64,000 nucleotides of DNA from UBA1723 sp045641065 (GCA_045641065.1 JAZUGF010000006.1:1-64000), one strand, 5' to 3'. Counted from the first letter of the stretch, positions 18,341 to 27,688 are shown. Numbers and translations are program-made. Notes: a model not told the origin generated them from the sequence alone.

Positions 18341-18373
18341 AAAAAATCCCGACTCTTCCGAATCGGGATTTTT
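18341..18373. terminator. Bidirectional intrinsic terminator
   Basis: AAAAAATCCCGA ... TCGGGATTTTT. It lies upstream of the ATPase array and 258 bp past the carB stop, so it may end read-through from carB. Confidence 0.8.
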
Positions 18374-18383
18374 ATTATGGCTT

Positions 18384-18505
18384 TTATATAGGTGTTGTCC
18401 AAACACGCTTATTTATTAGACGCTCGCCCTTACGGGCTCGCGTTGGAGGTAGGGTTAGGGCGTTCCGCCCTTAACAATCCTCATTTTGGACAACTACTAT
18501 ATAAT
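18384..18505. mobile_element. MITE-like repeat with GTTGTCCAA inverted termini
   Basis: The termini GTTGTCCAA (18394-18402) and TTGGACAAC (18486-18494) are flanked on both sides by a TATATA-type extension. The core is GC-rich, with CTCGCCCTTACGGGCTCG and a region read as AGGGCG ... CGCCCT. There is no coding capacity. It is the best-preserved of about six copies in the window. Confidence 0.7.
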
Positions 18506-18520
18506 TACTTTATTATTTGC

Positions 18521-18541
18521 GGGCAGGTTTGAAACCTGCCC
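18521..18541. repeat. REP-like perfect palindrome
   Basis: GGGCAGGTTT-G-AAACCTGCCC, flanked by CCTACG. Copies are also at 33047-33067 (diverged), 33763-33783 and 49459-49480. Confidence 0.75.
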
Positions 18542-18604
18542 CTACGTAGGCCAATATATAATGCAGAAATGCCATATCATTCTAATTCAGCATTACGCAT
18601 TTAG

Positions 18605-18624
18605 AGACGGGGCACACCCCGTCT
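18605..18624. terminator. Hairpin directly after carB
   Basis: AGACGGGG-CACA-CCCCGTCT, 7 bp after the carB stop. It has no long T-run on the minus strand, so it may be a REP-like element rather than a strong terminator. Confidence 0.5.
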
Positions 18625-18630
18625 TTACGA

Positions 18631-21600
18631 TTAATACTCCTGCCAAGTCTTAATCTTGATATCTTCCATACCCTTTGCTACCATAGCACGGATGTATGCA
18701 CTTGCAAGTCGTGCGTTTGTCATCAACGGAATATTGTGGTCGATAGCAGAACGACGGATTCTGTAACCATTTGTCAACTCACGCTTTGTCTGATCCTTTG
18801 GCACATTGATTACCAAGTCAATCTGGTGGTCTGCCATTAGTTTGGCGATGTCTGCCTTACCACAGCACTGCTCGTCTGGCCAGCAAACAGCAGTAGCCTC
18901 AACTCCGTGCTCGCCCAAGAACTTCTGTGTGCCCTCTGTAGCGTAGATCTTGTAGCCCTTGCAAGCCAACATCTTACATGCGTCAAGCAAATCAACCTTT
19001 CCACGGATATCTCCCGACGATACCAAGATTCCCTTCGTAGGGATTGGATAGCCAACTGAGATCATTGATGTCAACAATGCCTCCTCGAAGTCGGCACCGA
19101 TACATCCAACCTCTCCCGTCGACGACATGTCAACGCCAAGCACTGGGTCTGCTTTGTGAAGTCGAGCGAACGAGAACTGTGATGCCTTAACACCAACGTG
19201 GTCGATATCGAATGTAGATGAATCAGGAATCTCAACTGGTACGTCAAGCATAATCTTTGTCGCAGTCTCGATAAAGTTTCTCTTCAATACCTTTGACACG
19301 AATGGGAAACTACGTGAAGCACGCAAGTTACACTCGATTACCTTAACCTCATTATTCTTAGCCAAGAACTGGATATTGAATGGTCCACTGATATTTAACT
19401 CCTGAGCAATCTTCTTACTGATTCTCTTGATTCTACGTGCAGTCTCCATGTAGATGTTCTGAGCTGGGAATACAATAGTAGCGTCGCCAGAGTGAACTCC
19501 TGCATACTCAACGTGCTCTGAGATAGCGTATTCGATAATCTCTCCGTGCTTTGCCACCGCGTCGAACTCGATCTCTTTTGTCTCCTGCATGAACGACGAT
19601 ACGACTACAGGATATTCTTTAGAAACCTGTGCGGCTGCCTTCAAGAATGTGTGCATCTGCTCCTTATTGTAGCAAACGTTCATCGCAGCTCCTGAAAGCA
19701 CGTATGATGGACGGATCAAAACTGGGAATCCAACCTCGTCGATGAAGGCGTCAATCTCGTCGAAGCTTGTAAGCTCCTTCCATCTTGGCTGATCGATTCC
19801 AAGCTGGTCAAGCATAGCAGAGAACTTATGACGGTTCTCGGCACGGTCGATAGACACTGGCGATGTACCAAGGATAGGCACATTCTGACGGTGCAACTTC
19901 ATAGCCAAGTTGTTTGGAATCTGTCCACCTACTGATACGATAACTCCCTTAGGTGTCTCCAAATCCAACACATCCAATACACGCTCGTAGCTCAACTCAT
20001 CGAAGTAAAGTCTGTCGCACATATCGTAGTCAGTAGAAACAGTCTCTGGATTGTAGTTGACCATGATTGACTTGTAGCCCAACTTTCTTGCAGTCTGCAC
20101 TGCGTTAACTGAACACCAGTCGAACTCTACAGATGAACCGATACGGTAAGCTCCAGAACCAAGAACGACGATTGTCTTCTCATTCTTGTAATCATAGCTG
20201 ATAGAGTGCTCTGTCACACCGTAAGTCATATATAGATAGTTAGTCAACTCTGGATGCTCCGAAGCGACAGTGTTGATTCTTCTTACTGCAGGAAGGATAT
20301 TGTTCTTCTTACGAGAAGCGCGAACACGTAGGATCTCCTTCTCCAAGTTGCCAGATGGATTCTCACAGTAACGAGCGATCTGGAAGTCGGAGAATCCAAG
20401 ACGCTTAGCCTCACGCATCACGTCGGCTGGGATATCCTCGATTGTCTTATATTTAGCAATGACCTTTGTATAGTCGACAATATTCTTCAACTTGTTCAAG
20501 AACCAGATGTCGATCTTTGTCAACTCCTCGATTCTCTCTACAGTGTAACCCTTCTCCAAAGCAGCTGCGATAGCGAAGATACGCAAGTCTGTAGGGTGAG
20601 AAAGCTCCTTGTCAAGATCGTCAAACTCAAGGTCACGGTTTCCAACGAATCCGTGCATACCCTGTCCGATCATACGTAGACCCTTCTGCATAATCTCCTC
20701 GAAAGACTTACCGATAGACATGATCTCACCGACTGACTTCATTGAAGTACCGATCTCACGGTCAACACCTACGAACTTAGTCAAATCCCAACGTGGGATC
20801 TTAACGATCATATAGTCGACGGAAGGAGCGACGTAAGCAGAGTTAGGAGTACCCATCTCACCAATCTGGTCAAGAGAGTAACCCAAAGCCAACTTAGCAG
20901 CGACGAAAGCCAATGGATAACCAGAAGCCTTAGAAGCCAAAGCAGACGAACGGCTCAAACGAGCGTTGATCTCGATGATACGATAATCGTTTGTCTGGGC
21001 ATTGAAAGCGTACTGGATATTACACTCACCAACGATACCGATATGGCGGACAACCTTCTTTGCAATCTCCTGAAGGAAAGTGATCTGCTCCTGAGTCAAA
21101 GAGATGATTGGAGCGACGACGATAGACTCACCAGTGTGGATACCAAGTGGATCGAAGTTTTCCATAGGCACTACAGTGAAGCAGTGGTCGTTCTTATCAC
21201 GGATAACCTCAAACTCGATCTCCTTCCAACCCTTCAACGACTCCTCAACAAGAATCTGCTTTGAGTGAGCCAAAGCACTTTCGCAAAGGTCACGGAACTC
21301 CTGCTCGTTCTGGCAAACTCCAGATCCAAGACCACCAAGAGCGTAAGCCGAGCGAACCATGATAGGGAATCCGATCTCGTTAGCGACGCGAAGAGCATCC
21401 TCCATCGACTCAACAGCCTCTGACTTAGGAGTAAGAGCCTTGATCTCATCAAGTTTCTTAACGAACAAGTCACGGTCCTCAGTGATCATGATAGCATCTA
21501 CAGATGTACCAAGCACCTTAACACCGTACTTCTCGAAAATGCCCTTAGTGTAAAGTTCAGTACCGCAGTTAAGAGCAGTCTGACCACCAAAAGCAAGCAA

Positions 21601-21852
21601 AATACCGTCTGGCTTCTCTTTCTTGATTACCTCCTCCACGAAGTATGGAGTGATTGGTAGAAAATAAACTTTATCAGCAACACCATCAGAAGTCTGGATA
21701 GTTGCGATATTTGGATTAATCAGCACAGTGCTGATACCCTCCTCGCGCATAGCCTTAAGAGCCTGCGAACCAGAGTAGTCAAACTCACCTGCCTGGCCGA
21801 TTTTAAGTGCACCGGATCCAAGTAGGATGACCTTTTTGATTCCTTCAATCAT
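18631..21852 (-). CDS. carB: Carbamoyl-phosphate synthase large subunit
   Basis: 1073 residues from ATG 21852 (MIEGIKKVILLGSG), the family's usual length; the frame is open further upstream only because it reads through the leader. Two homologous ATP-grasp halves begin with GSGALKIGQAGEFDYSG and GSGAYRIGSSVEFDW. The C-terminal MGS-like allosteric domain (about 930-1073) has YKIYATEGTQKFL. The enzyme makes carbamoyl phosphate from glutamine-derived ammonia, bicarbonate and ATP for pyrimidine and arginine synthesis, together with CarA. No carA is adjacent. The leader carries a promoter, small peptide, pause hairpin and terminator. Confidence 0.97.
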   Translation of the reverse strand: MIEGIKKVILLGSGALKIGQAGEFDYSGSQALKAMREEGISTVLINPNIATIQTSDGVADKVYFLPITPYFVEEVIKKEKPDGILLAFGGQTALNCGTELYTKGIFEKYGVKVLGTSVDAIMITEDRDLFVKKLDEIKALTPKSEAVESMEDALRVANEIGFPIMVRSAYALGGLGSGVCQNEQEFRDLCESALAHSKQILVEESLKGWKEIEFEVIRDKNDHCFTVVPMENFDPLGIHTGESIVVAPIISLTQEQITFLQEIAKKVVRHIGIVGECNIQYAFNAQTNDYRIIEINARLSRSSALASKASGYPLAFVAAKLALGYSLDQIGEMGTPNSAYVAPSVDYMIVKIPRWDLTKFVGVDREIGTSMKSVGEIMSIGKSFEEIMQKGLRMIGQGMHGFVGNRDLEFDDLDKELSHPTDLRIFAIAAALEKGYTVERIEELTKIDIWFLNKLKNIVDYTKVIAKYKTIEDIPADVMREAKRLGFSDFQIARYCENPSGNLEKEILRVRASRKKNNILPAVRRINTVASEHPELTNYLYMTYGVTEHSISYDYKNEKTIVVLGSGAYRIGSSVEFDWCSVNAVQTARKLGYKSIMVNYNPETVSTDYDMCDRLYFDELSYERVLDVLDLETPKGVIVSVGGQIPNNLAMKLHRQNVPILGTSPVSIDRAENRHKFSAMLDQLGIDQPRWKELTSFDEIDAFIDEVGFPVLIRPSYVLSGAAMNVCYNKEQMHTFLKAAAQVSKEYPVVVSSFMQETKEIEFDAVAKHGEIIEYAISEHVEYAGVHSGDATIVFPAQNIYMETARRIKRISKKIAQELNISGPFNIQFLAKNNEVKVIECNLRASRSFPFVSKVLKRNFIETATKIMLDVPVEIPDSSTFDIDHVGVKASQFSFARLHKADPVLGVDMSSTGEVGCIGADFEEALLTSMISVGYPIPTKGILVSSGDIRGKVDLLDACKMLACKGYKIYATEGTQKFLGEHGVEATAVCWPDEQCCGKADIAKLMADHQIDLVINVPKDQTKRELTNGYRIRRSAIDHNIPLMTNARLASAYIRAMVAKGMEDIKIKTWQEY

Positions 21853-21886
21853 AACGTATAATAATTTGTTTCTTTTTCTAAAATGC

Positions 21887-21919
21887 AAAAAAAATGCGTC
21901 GGGAATCAAAACCAACGCA
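21887..21919 (-). terminator. Attenuator terminator in the carB leader
   Basis: On the minus strand TGCGTTGG pairs with CCGACGCA (one G-T wobble, 9-nt loop) and is followed at once by eight T. It lies 35 bp upstream of the carB ATG, inside its own transcript. A strong intrinsic terminator in this position points to conditional read-through. Confidence 0.82.
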
Positions 21920-21920
21920 A

Positions 21921-21998
21921 TCAAAAAGAAAAAGTAAGGCGACGTGCGGATGTTTTGTCCGCAACAGCATAGTGCTTATGTCCATAGTCCATCGTCAT
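21921..21998 (-). CDS. Putative carB leader peptide, 25 aa
   Basis: It starts at ATG 21998, preceded by AAAGAAAG six bases upstream, reads MTMDYGHKHY ... RRLTFSF, and stops at TGA 21921-21923. Its last codons (CTT ACT TTT TCT TTT) form the U-rich tract, and the stop codon is one base from the 5' arm of the terminator. A ribosome at the stop would cover that arm. A second, overlapping frame from 21985 reads through the terminator. Whether either is translated needs experiment. Confidence 0.55.
   Translation of the reverse strand: MTMDYGHKHYAVADKTSARRLTFSF
21945..21963 (-). promoter_or_regulatory. Pause-type hairpin in the carB leader
   Basis: TGCGGA-N7-TCCGCA on the minus strand, immediately before the U-rich tract and terminator. 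It matches the position of the pause hairpin in pyrimidine attenuators. Confidence 0.55.
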
Positions 21999-22022
21999 AC
22001 CACTTTCTTTATTTGTATAACG

Positions 22023-22053
22023 CAAATATAGATAAAATTCCGTCTACTTTCAA
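22023..22053 (-). promoter_or_regulatory. carB promoter
   Basis: TTG, 20 bp, then TATATTTG on the minus strand: a near-ideal Bacteroidetes -33/-7 pair. It predicts a leader of about 160 nt. Confidence 0.75.
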
Positions 22054-22414
<361 letters not shown>

Positions 22415-22416
<2 letters not shown>

Positions 22417-23023
22417 AATAATTATGCTTCGCTATAATCACACTCCAATAATGCTTGTAAGTAGAGTTAGCATTGTAGGCGTAACCAATACCGATATCAA
22501 CACATCCACTATTCCAATCAGAAATACCAAGCAACGAAGATCGATGCCCTGCCGACGCATTGTCCTTGCCACTATCATAAACCAACTGTTTAACCATAGC
22601 ATCTGCAGCAGCATTACCTGCCGCAATATTCTCGAAATAGTTTAATTTTTTGTCTTTATACCAAGCTTCTGGTATATCGTATCCAGCCTCGTGCATAAAG
22701 TAATTGACACCATAGCCATTAAGGTCAGTGTGGCTGAAATAATTATTGTTTGCCATATCCTCAGCCTTTGCTTGAGCCACCTTAGCCAACGCATTATTCC
22801 ATGTCAAAGCAGAACGTGCTTTAACTCCCGAAAGGTCCACTCCCATCTGCGATGAATAGGCAGACGGATTCTTACGTATATCGTTGATCAATGAGGCAGC
22901 CTTCTTAGCCTCAGGGTTTACGGCAACATCTTTGGAATCTCCACTTGGAGAGTCATTTTCGTCGTCGCTACAAGCAGGTGTAAGACACAACAAACTTGCA
23001 GCCATCAAAATCCATTTATGCAT
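22415..23023 (-). CDS. CAP/SCP-domain lipoprotein
   Basis: 202 residues. A lipoprotein signal has lipobox LTPAC (Cys about 18), followed by an acidic SDDENDSPSGDS spacer. The CAP domain (about 45-200) has NDIRKNPSAY, LTWNNALAKVAQAKAEDMAN, YFSHTDLNGYG, GENI-like FENIAAG, and GHRSSLL. The CAP His residues lie in SHTD and GHRS. Bacterial CAP proteins are secreted, with poorly known roles. The hexamer tract abuts its stop codon. Confidence 0.88.
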
Positions 23024-23094
23024 AATCCTTTTGTTTTATAGTTAGTGAGATAAAGATAATAAATTTCTTTCTTATATACAAAATTATAAAGAAA

Positions 23095-23117
23095 AGACGC
23101 GATGGTCTCGCGTCTCT
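23095..23117. repeat. REP-like palindrome (GAGACGCGA type)
   Basis: AGACGCGATGGTCTCGCGTCTC; the same family is at 31615-31638. It lies just before the tandem repeats upstream of the ATPase gene. Confidence 0.6.
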
Positions 23118-23183
23118 ACTGACGCAATTTAACTAAATCTATTCAATGCAACTGACGCAATTTAGCTAAATTCGTTCAACACA
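23118..23183. repeat. Two tandem 33-bp repeats upstream of an ATPase gene
   Basis: ACTGACGCAATTTAACTAAA starts at 23118, and its near-copy, with GCTAAA in place of ACTAAA, at 23151. The -7 box TAAATTTG (23229-23236) and the ATPase start follow. The spacing resembles the array before the ATPase at 18220, although the sequence differs. Confidence 0.7.
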
Positions 23184-23228
23184 ATTGAAGATTTTTAGAT
23201 TTTATGCATAATTTTCATAAATAAAGCC

Positions 23229-23236
23229 TAAATTTG
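23229..23236 (+). promoter_or_regulatory. -7 box for the plus-strand ATPase gene
   Basis: TAAATTTG, 27 bp upstream of the ATG at 23264. It shows that the in-frame TTG at 23234 is not the start codon. Confidence 0.6.
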
Positions 23237-23263
23237 CAGACAAACCAAATAAGGGGAAACAAC

Positions 23264-24400
23264 ATGGGAATAGCAAGAGAACTAAAAAAACAAATCTCAG
23301 ATAGATTAAAGCCACAAAAGGTCATGCTTATCTATGGAGCACGACGAGTAGGAAAAACTCTTCTCCTTCGTGAAATCTATAATGAATTCAATGGGAAAAA
23401 ACTTCTATTGAACGGAGAGAGTGCAGACACAGTACGTATGATTGCCGACAAATCCATAAGCAACTACAAACGACTATTTGAAGGAGTGGAATTGTTGGCG
23501 ATTGACGAAGCTCAACACATTCCTGAAATCGGAATGAAACTAAAACTTTTGGTTGACGAAATACCCGGATTGTCTATAATCGCCACTGGTTCATCTTCGT
23601 TCGATTTACAAAATCAGGCAGGAGAACCATTAGTTGGGCGATGCACACGTTTCATGCTTACTCCATTTTCAATAAGAGAATTAAGCAAACAACAGACAAC
23701 ATTTGAGATAATCGCAAACATTGAGCAATATCTAGTGTATGGCAGTTACCCAGAGTTGAGCAGTATAACAACTGTATCTGAGCAAGCTCACTATCTAACT
23801 GAAATTGTCGATTCATATTTGTTGAGAGACATTCTTGCTGTCGACGGAATAAAGAACGCACAGAAGATGCATGACCTACTACGACTGATAGCATACCAAG
23901 TTGGCAGTGAAGTGTCAACAGAAGAATTAGGCAAACAGCTTGGGATAAGCCGTAATACGGCAGAAAGATATCTAGATTTACTGCAAAAAGTCTTTGTTCT
24001 ATATAGATTAGGAGGTTATTCCAAGAACTTGCGCAAAGAAGTCACAAAATCATCCAAATGGTACTTCATCGACAACGGAATCAGGAATGCAGTACTGAAT
24101 GATTTCCGTCCGTTTGCCGACAGATCGAGTGAAGAAAGAGGAGCGTTGTGGGAAAATTTCATAATCAGCGAGCGCATGAAAATAAAACACAACGAAATGA
24201 AAAATGTCAACATGTATTTCTGGCGAACATACGACCAGCAAGAGATAGACTTGATAGAAGAAGAAAACAATTCCCTATCGGCTTTTGAAATGAAAGCAGG
24301 GAAAAAGAATCCGAAAGCTCCCAAAGCCTTCGCCGACGCATATCCAGATGCGATATTCAACGTAGTGAATAAAGATAATTTCTGGGAGTTTGTGGTGTGA
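23264..24400 (+). CDS. Solo AAA ATPase (DUF4143 type)
   Basis: 378 residues from ATG 23264, preceded by AAGGGG. Walker A is MLIYGARRVGKTLLLREI and Walker B ELLAIDEAQHIPE, with ATGSSSFDL as sensor. A DNA-binding-like winged helix (TEELGKQLGISRNTAERYL) and a C-terminal DUF4143 region follow, with QEIDLIEEENNSLSAFEMKAG resembling a PD-(D/E)XK core. It is a different subfamily from the ATPase at 16943-18220. A single-gene transcript ends at 24519-24548. Confidence 0.87.
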   Translation: MGIARELKKQISDRLKPQKVMLIYGARRVGKTLLLREIYNEFNGKKLLLNGESADTVRMIADKSISNYKRLFEGVELLAIDEAQHIPEIGMKLKLLVDEIPGLSIIATGSSSFDLQNQAGEPLVGRCTRFMLTPFSIRELSKQQTTFEIIANIEQYLVYGSYPELSSITTVSEQAHYLTEIVDSYLLRDILAVDGIKNAQKMHDLLRLIAYQVGSEVSTEELGKQLGISRNTAERYLDLLQKVFVLYRLGGYSKNLRKEVTKSSKWYFIDNGIRNAVLNDFRPFADRSSEERGALWENFIISERMKIKHNEMKNVNMYFWRTYDQQEIDLIEEENNSLSAFEMKAGKKNPKAPKAFADAYPDAIFNVVNKDNFWEFVV

Positions 24401-24518
24401 GGCAATCTTGTATGGAAGATAAGATTGATATAATAAAAATCGTACCAGTTTGGAAATGAATGAATTTCTGGCAAGCAAGAAAGCAATCTACAAGTAATCA
24501 AGATTGATAAAACACAAT

Positions 24519-24548
24519 AAAGGACGCATCGTTTGGTGCGTCCTTTTT
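24519..24548. terminator. Bidirectional intrinsic terminator
   Basis: AAAGGACGCA-TCGTTTGG-TGCGTCCTTTTT between convergent genes. Confidence 0.85.
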
Positions 24549-24604
24549 ATAGTATAGTTATCAAATTGAGAGGAATAATACTCCCTCAAAGGATACTACA
24601 TATA

Positions 24605-25897
24605 TCAAAATGGTAAATCAAAACACGAAGATTTATCATCATTAGCAGACTGACTTTCCTCTATTGAACTTACCTCTGATTTAGAAAAACTGTCATTATT
24701 ATGATAGTAGTCAACTGACAAAGACGGATACCTCTCTTTTACATATTCAGAAAATATTTCAAAACCATATTCAAAATGACCTATAAACTCTATTTTAATC
24801 ATAGTAGGAGACAGATAACACAAACCCTCCACTTGAATATCATCTGGAAAGACATTGCTACTTTTTATTTCTTTACCTTCAGTTAAATCATTTAATTTAT
24901 CGACGAAATTCTCTAAACTATTACTTTCATCAATGTCAATTCCATTGTCAAGACAGACATCTTTCATTAGAGTCAGCACTTCATCTCCTTCTATTGCTAT
25001 TTCAAATTCACACTTTATCTCCTCCTCATGTATAGAGATACGCTTAATAGTCTCAAATGTGAGATTATTTCGTCTATTATAAGACATATTAGGAGCAGAA
25101 CCAGACAATGACAACGAAAGATATTTGTTCAATAAAAGACTCGACCAGATATGAACATCTTCATCATTAGAATCAAACTTAACTTCGATAGTATTATTAG
25201 ATAAACAAGAAACATGACTCAAATAGCAACCATTTATTATGTTACTCTTTATATGTTTCTGTGGGTCTCCATCTATTAGGACATTCAATTTCTCTACCAA
25301 CTCCTGAGCAGAAGATACTTCTCCCACCCCATCTGCTATAGCAATATCTTTACAAAATTCTAATATAGAAGATTCGTCATTAGCAATGATATTGAATGTA
25401 TAGGATCTGCTGTTAGTAGATTCTGATTTGTTAGTAGATTCTACTCTGTCATTGGTATCTGTTTCGCTGAGATAAACAGTTGGTCCTGATGATCCGACTC
25501 CATGAATATTTAGTTCATCAAACACTTGCAGAACCCTCGTGTCAGTAAAATCAAAATTATAACCCATATAATAATCAGAGCTACTACCAGACAAAGATAA
25601 ATAAGGATATTCTTTAACTATTTTGTCAGACCAACCAAACATTCCATCTATCCAAAGGGTTCTTACCCACAAAGAAATAGAGGTCGGGGAAACCATCTCT
25701 ACACCTAAAATATCCACTCCATCGATGAATAGAAGTACATCACCATGCTTCTTACTCAGTGCATTAAGTTTCTCTACGAAATTTTCAACGGAATCCACAC
25801 TGATCTTATCAGTACTTGCAAGTGCCTGAACAAATTCAAGCATCTCCTTCTCTGTCTTAGCTGACAAAGTTATTATTCCATGGGGATTATTTGCCAT
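24605..25897 (-). CDS. Unknown protein of three tandem modules with an SSB-like C-terminal tip
   Basis: 430 residues, cytosolic. Three diverged modules of about 125-135 residues start near 1, 165 and 295. Each has a sequence like ENFVEKLNALS, SAQELVEKLNVLI or ENFVDKLNDLT, then an aromatic YLSLS or YPSLS motif. The protein ends in a linker and the acidic-hydrophobic tip DDKSSCFDLPF, which resembles the DDDIPF tail by which SSB recruits repair proteins. I do not recognise the family. It lies 24 bp downstream of a 90-residue gene and is probably co-transcribed with it. Confidence 0.72.
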   Translation of the reverse strand: MANNPHGIITLSAKTEKEMLEFVQALASTDKISVDSVENFVEKLNALSKKHGDVLLFIDGVDILGVEMVSPTSISLWVRTLWIDGMFGWSDKIVKEYPYLSLSGSSSDYYMGYNFDFTDTRVLQVFDELNIHGVGSSGPTVYLSETDTNDRVESTNKSESTNSRSYTFNIIANDESSILEFCKDIAIADGVGEVSSAQELVEKLNVLIDGDPQKHIKSNIINGCYLSHVSCLSNNTIEVKFDSNDEDVHIWSSLLLNKYLSLSLSGSAPNMSYNRRNNLTFETIKRISIHEEEIKCEFEIAIEGDEVLTLMKDVCLDNGIDIDESNSLENFVDKLNDLTEGKEIKSSNVFPDDIQVEGLCYLSPTMIKIEFIGHFEYGFEIFSEYVKERYPSLSVDYYHNNDSFSKSEVSSIEESQSANDDKSSCFDLPF

Positions 25898-25921
25898 TAG
25901 CTTATTTTTTTATGCTTTTAG

Positions 25922-26194
25922 TTAATCCAATCTCCACCCAGCATCCAACATATCTTCTATCGTTGCATACTCGGCAATGACCGTATTCGTAGGATTTAAT
26001 TCAAAAAGAACTTTGGCAGGATTCATACCTTCCATATCCATCACTCTGATAGGTTTACCATCATCTACGCAAGAGATCAATTCTCTCGCATTGACAAATC
26101 CCCACTGCATCGGATCCGTTTCGATATTGCCGAGTACAGCACCCGTTCCACGCTCTTTCAATTCTCGAAGATTCTTAAATTTATCGTACAACAT
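25922..26194 (-). CDS. Hypothetical protein, 90 aa
   Basis: Small soluble protein without a recognisable domain; MQWGFVNARELISCVDDGKP and EDMLDAGWRLD are its most distinctive stretches. It heads a two-gene unit with the triplicated protein downstream. A TATATTTG -7 box (26232-26239) lies 37 bp upstream. Confidence 0.65.
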   Translation of the reverse strand: MLYDKFKNLRELKERGTGAVLGNIETDPMQWGFVNARELISCVDDGKPIRVMDMEGMNPAKVLFELNPTNTVIAEYATIEDMLDAGWRLD

Positions 26195-26231
26195 CTCCTT
26201 AGTTTTTTAGGTTATTTACATTTCTTTCTTG

Positions 26232-26239
26232 CAAATATA
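26232..26239 (-). promoter_or_regulatory. -7 box for the 90-aa gene
   Basis: TATATTTG (minus) fits TAnnTTTG; no -33 TTG at the right spacing. Confidence 0.45.
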
Positions 26240-26401
26240 GAGGCTTGGTATGCCAAATGCAGGCACATCAAGGTCAAATTTTGGGAAAAGATACAAAATT
26301 CTTGTGTTAGATTTGTGGATTACGACAAAACGTTGCAATAATCTATTAATTCCCGCCATGATGGCGATGTTTGTGTGAAGAGATTTTCATTTGGACAAAA
26401 A

Positions 26402-26430
26402 ACGGGGTACGCATTTTGAGCATACCCCGT
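26402..26430 (-). terminator. Intrinsic terminator after the lipoprotein gene
   Basis: ACGGGGTA ... TACCCCGT followed by a T-run on the minus strand, 24 bp after the stop at 26454. Confidence 0.8.
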
Positions 26431-26453
26431 GATTGGATTAATTGTTTCAGATT

Positions 26454-27662
26454 TTATTCCGCACTCATTGCATTAGCACCTTGCAATGTATTACCACTAA
26501 ACAGAGAGAAAAGATTAAAGCTGAATGCAGCCTGACCATTCTTTGCTCTTGTCAATGCTGCGACATCGTCCGCATCTTTACACAATGCCAACTCAGCCAA
26601 ACGAATCTCTTTCTTGTCTGCCATTATTTGACGCTTATAATCAACACTGTCCTGATAAACTTTTAATTTCATACCCCACTCTTTATTCTCTCTATCAATA
26701 GAGGACATCTTTTTGCTGATCTCAGCCACCAACATTGCTGCATCTTTTTGTGCCGAACAATCAGGATCAATCATAGCAATCTTTGAAAGTGCTTCTTCTG
26801 CCAAAGACGATGCGTCCTGAATAGAAGTCGCATTCTTTGCTATATTCGCAGTCCATAATGAACGAGCCTCTTGAAACAGTTTCTTGCCTTCATTCTCAGA
26901 ACGATCCTTATGAATAGAAGCATATAAAGGAAGAGTCTCCTCGAAACCAACGCAAGCCTCTGGAATTGTTGACAATATCTTTACAGCACCTGCATAGTCT
27001 TTTGATGCTTGTTTTGACTTAGCCTCAGCAATTATTTTCTTATAATTTGCGTTGTAATACTCCATAATCTTCTGCTTAGAGCCTTGTACGAACTGGCTTA
27101 ATTCAGCAGACTTCGTAGGAATATTCTTAATTGCTTTTAATAGTGCGTCAGTCTCACTTGTTCCAATTCCATCAATTTCCATGACATAGTTTCCGTATGT
27201 CTGATTCCTGATATAGTCTCCGATATAAAATACACATTGCAGTTTCTCTGAAACTCTAGGTGGATTTGTAGGCACGACATCCTTGCTAACAGGGAATACA
27301 GACGCAGTAATCACAAAATCAGAACTTTCGGAAGCCCCCATTCCATAATTAGTCACTATCTGCATCAACTTGTTTTGAAAGAAAGGCAGAGCCTGAGAAG
27401 TGACATACTGAGTTTGAGGAATACATACAGCCAAAGCAATATCCTTGCCAAGAGTGTAGTTTGTAGTATCAACAGCAAGAGCATTTCCGCTTGCTGAATT
27501 AACCGGATTGCCGCCCAAAGTGTGAGGGCCTTCATTTTCTACTTGCGTTGTTTTCAACACTGCACCTGGCTTATTCGACTGCGTTGAAGACTGAGATGAA
27601 TTGCCATCGCAAGAGGCAAGCAATGCCACCAAAAAGATATACGATATTTTTATAAATTTCAT
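26454..27662 (-). CDS. Lipoprotein of unknown function, 402 aa
   Basis: A lipoprotein signal (MKFIKISYIFLVALLASC, Cys 18) precedes a Ser/Asn-rich spacer. The middle region (about 75-200) is globular; the region about 205-360 is rich in amphipathic helices and Ala/Lys, as in TPR-like or coiled-coil scaffolds (AKSKQASKDYAGAVKILSTI). I do not recognise the family. It follows the two paralogous envelope genes across a terminator-like hairpin, so it may be a separate transcript of one functional cluster. Confidence 0.7.
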   Translation of the reverse strand: MKFIKISYIFLVALLASCDGNSSQSSTQSNKPGAVLKTTQVENEGPHTLGGNPVNSASGNALAVDTTNYTLGKDIALAVCIPQTQYVTSQALPFFQNKLMQIVTNYGMGASESSDFVITASVFPVSKDVVPTNPPRVSEKLQCVFYIGDYIRNQTYGNYVMEIDGIGTSETDALLKAIKNIPTKSAELSQFVQGSKQKIMEYYNANYKKIIAEAKSKQASKDYAGAVKILSTIPEACVGFEETLPLYASIHKDRSENEGKKLFQEARSLWTANIAKNATSIQDASSLAEEALSKIAMIDPDCSAQKDAAMLVAEISKKMSSIDRENKEWGMKLKVYQDSVDYKRQIMADKKEIRLAELALCKDADDVAALTRAKNGQAAFSFNLFSLFSGNTLQGANAMSAE

Positions 27663-27688
27663 ACTCGCAATTTTTTAATTTCCAAAAA

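Noticed and set aside
21853..21924. N-terminal extension of carB by 24 codons
   Set aside because: It would cross the terminator, its sequence is unlike the family, and MIEGIKKVILLGSG is the standard start.
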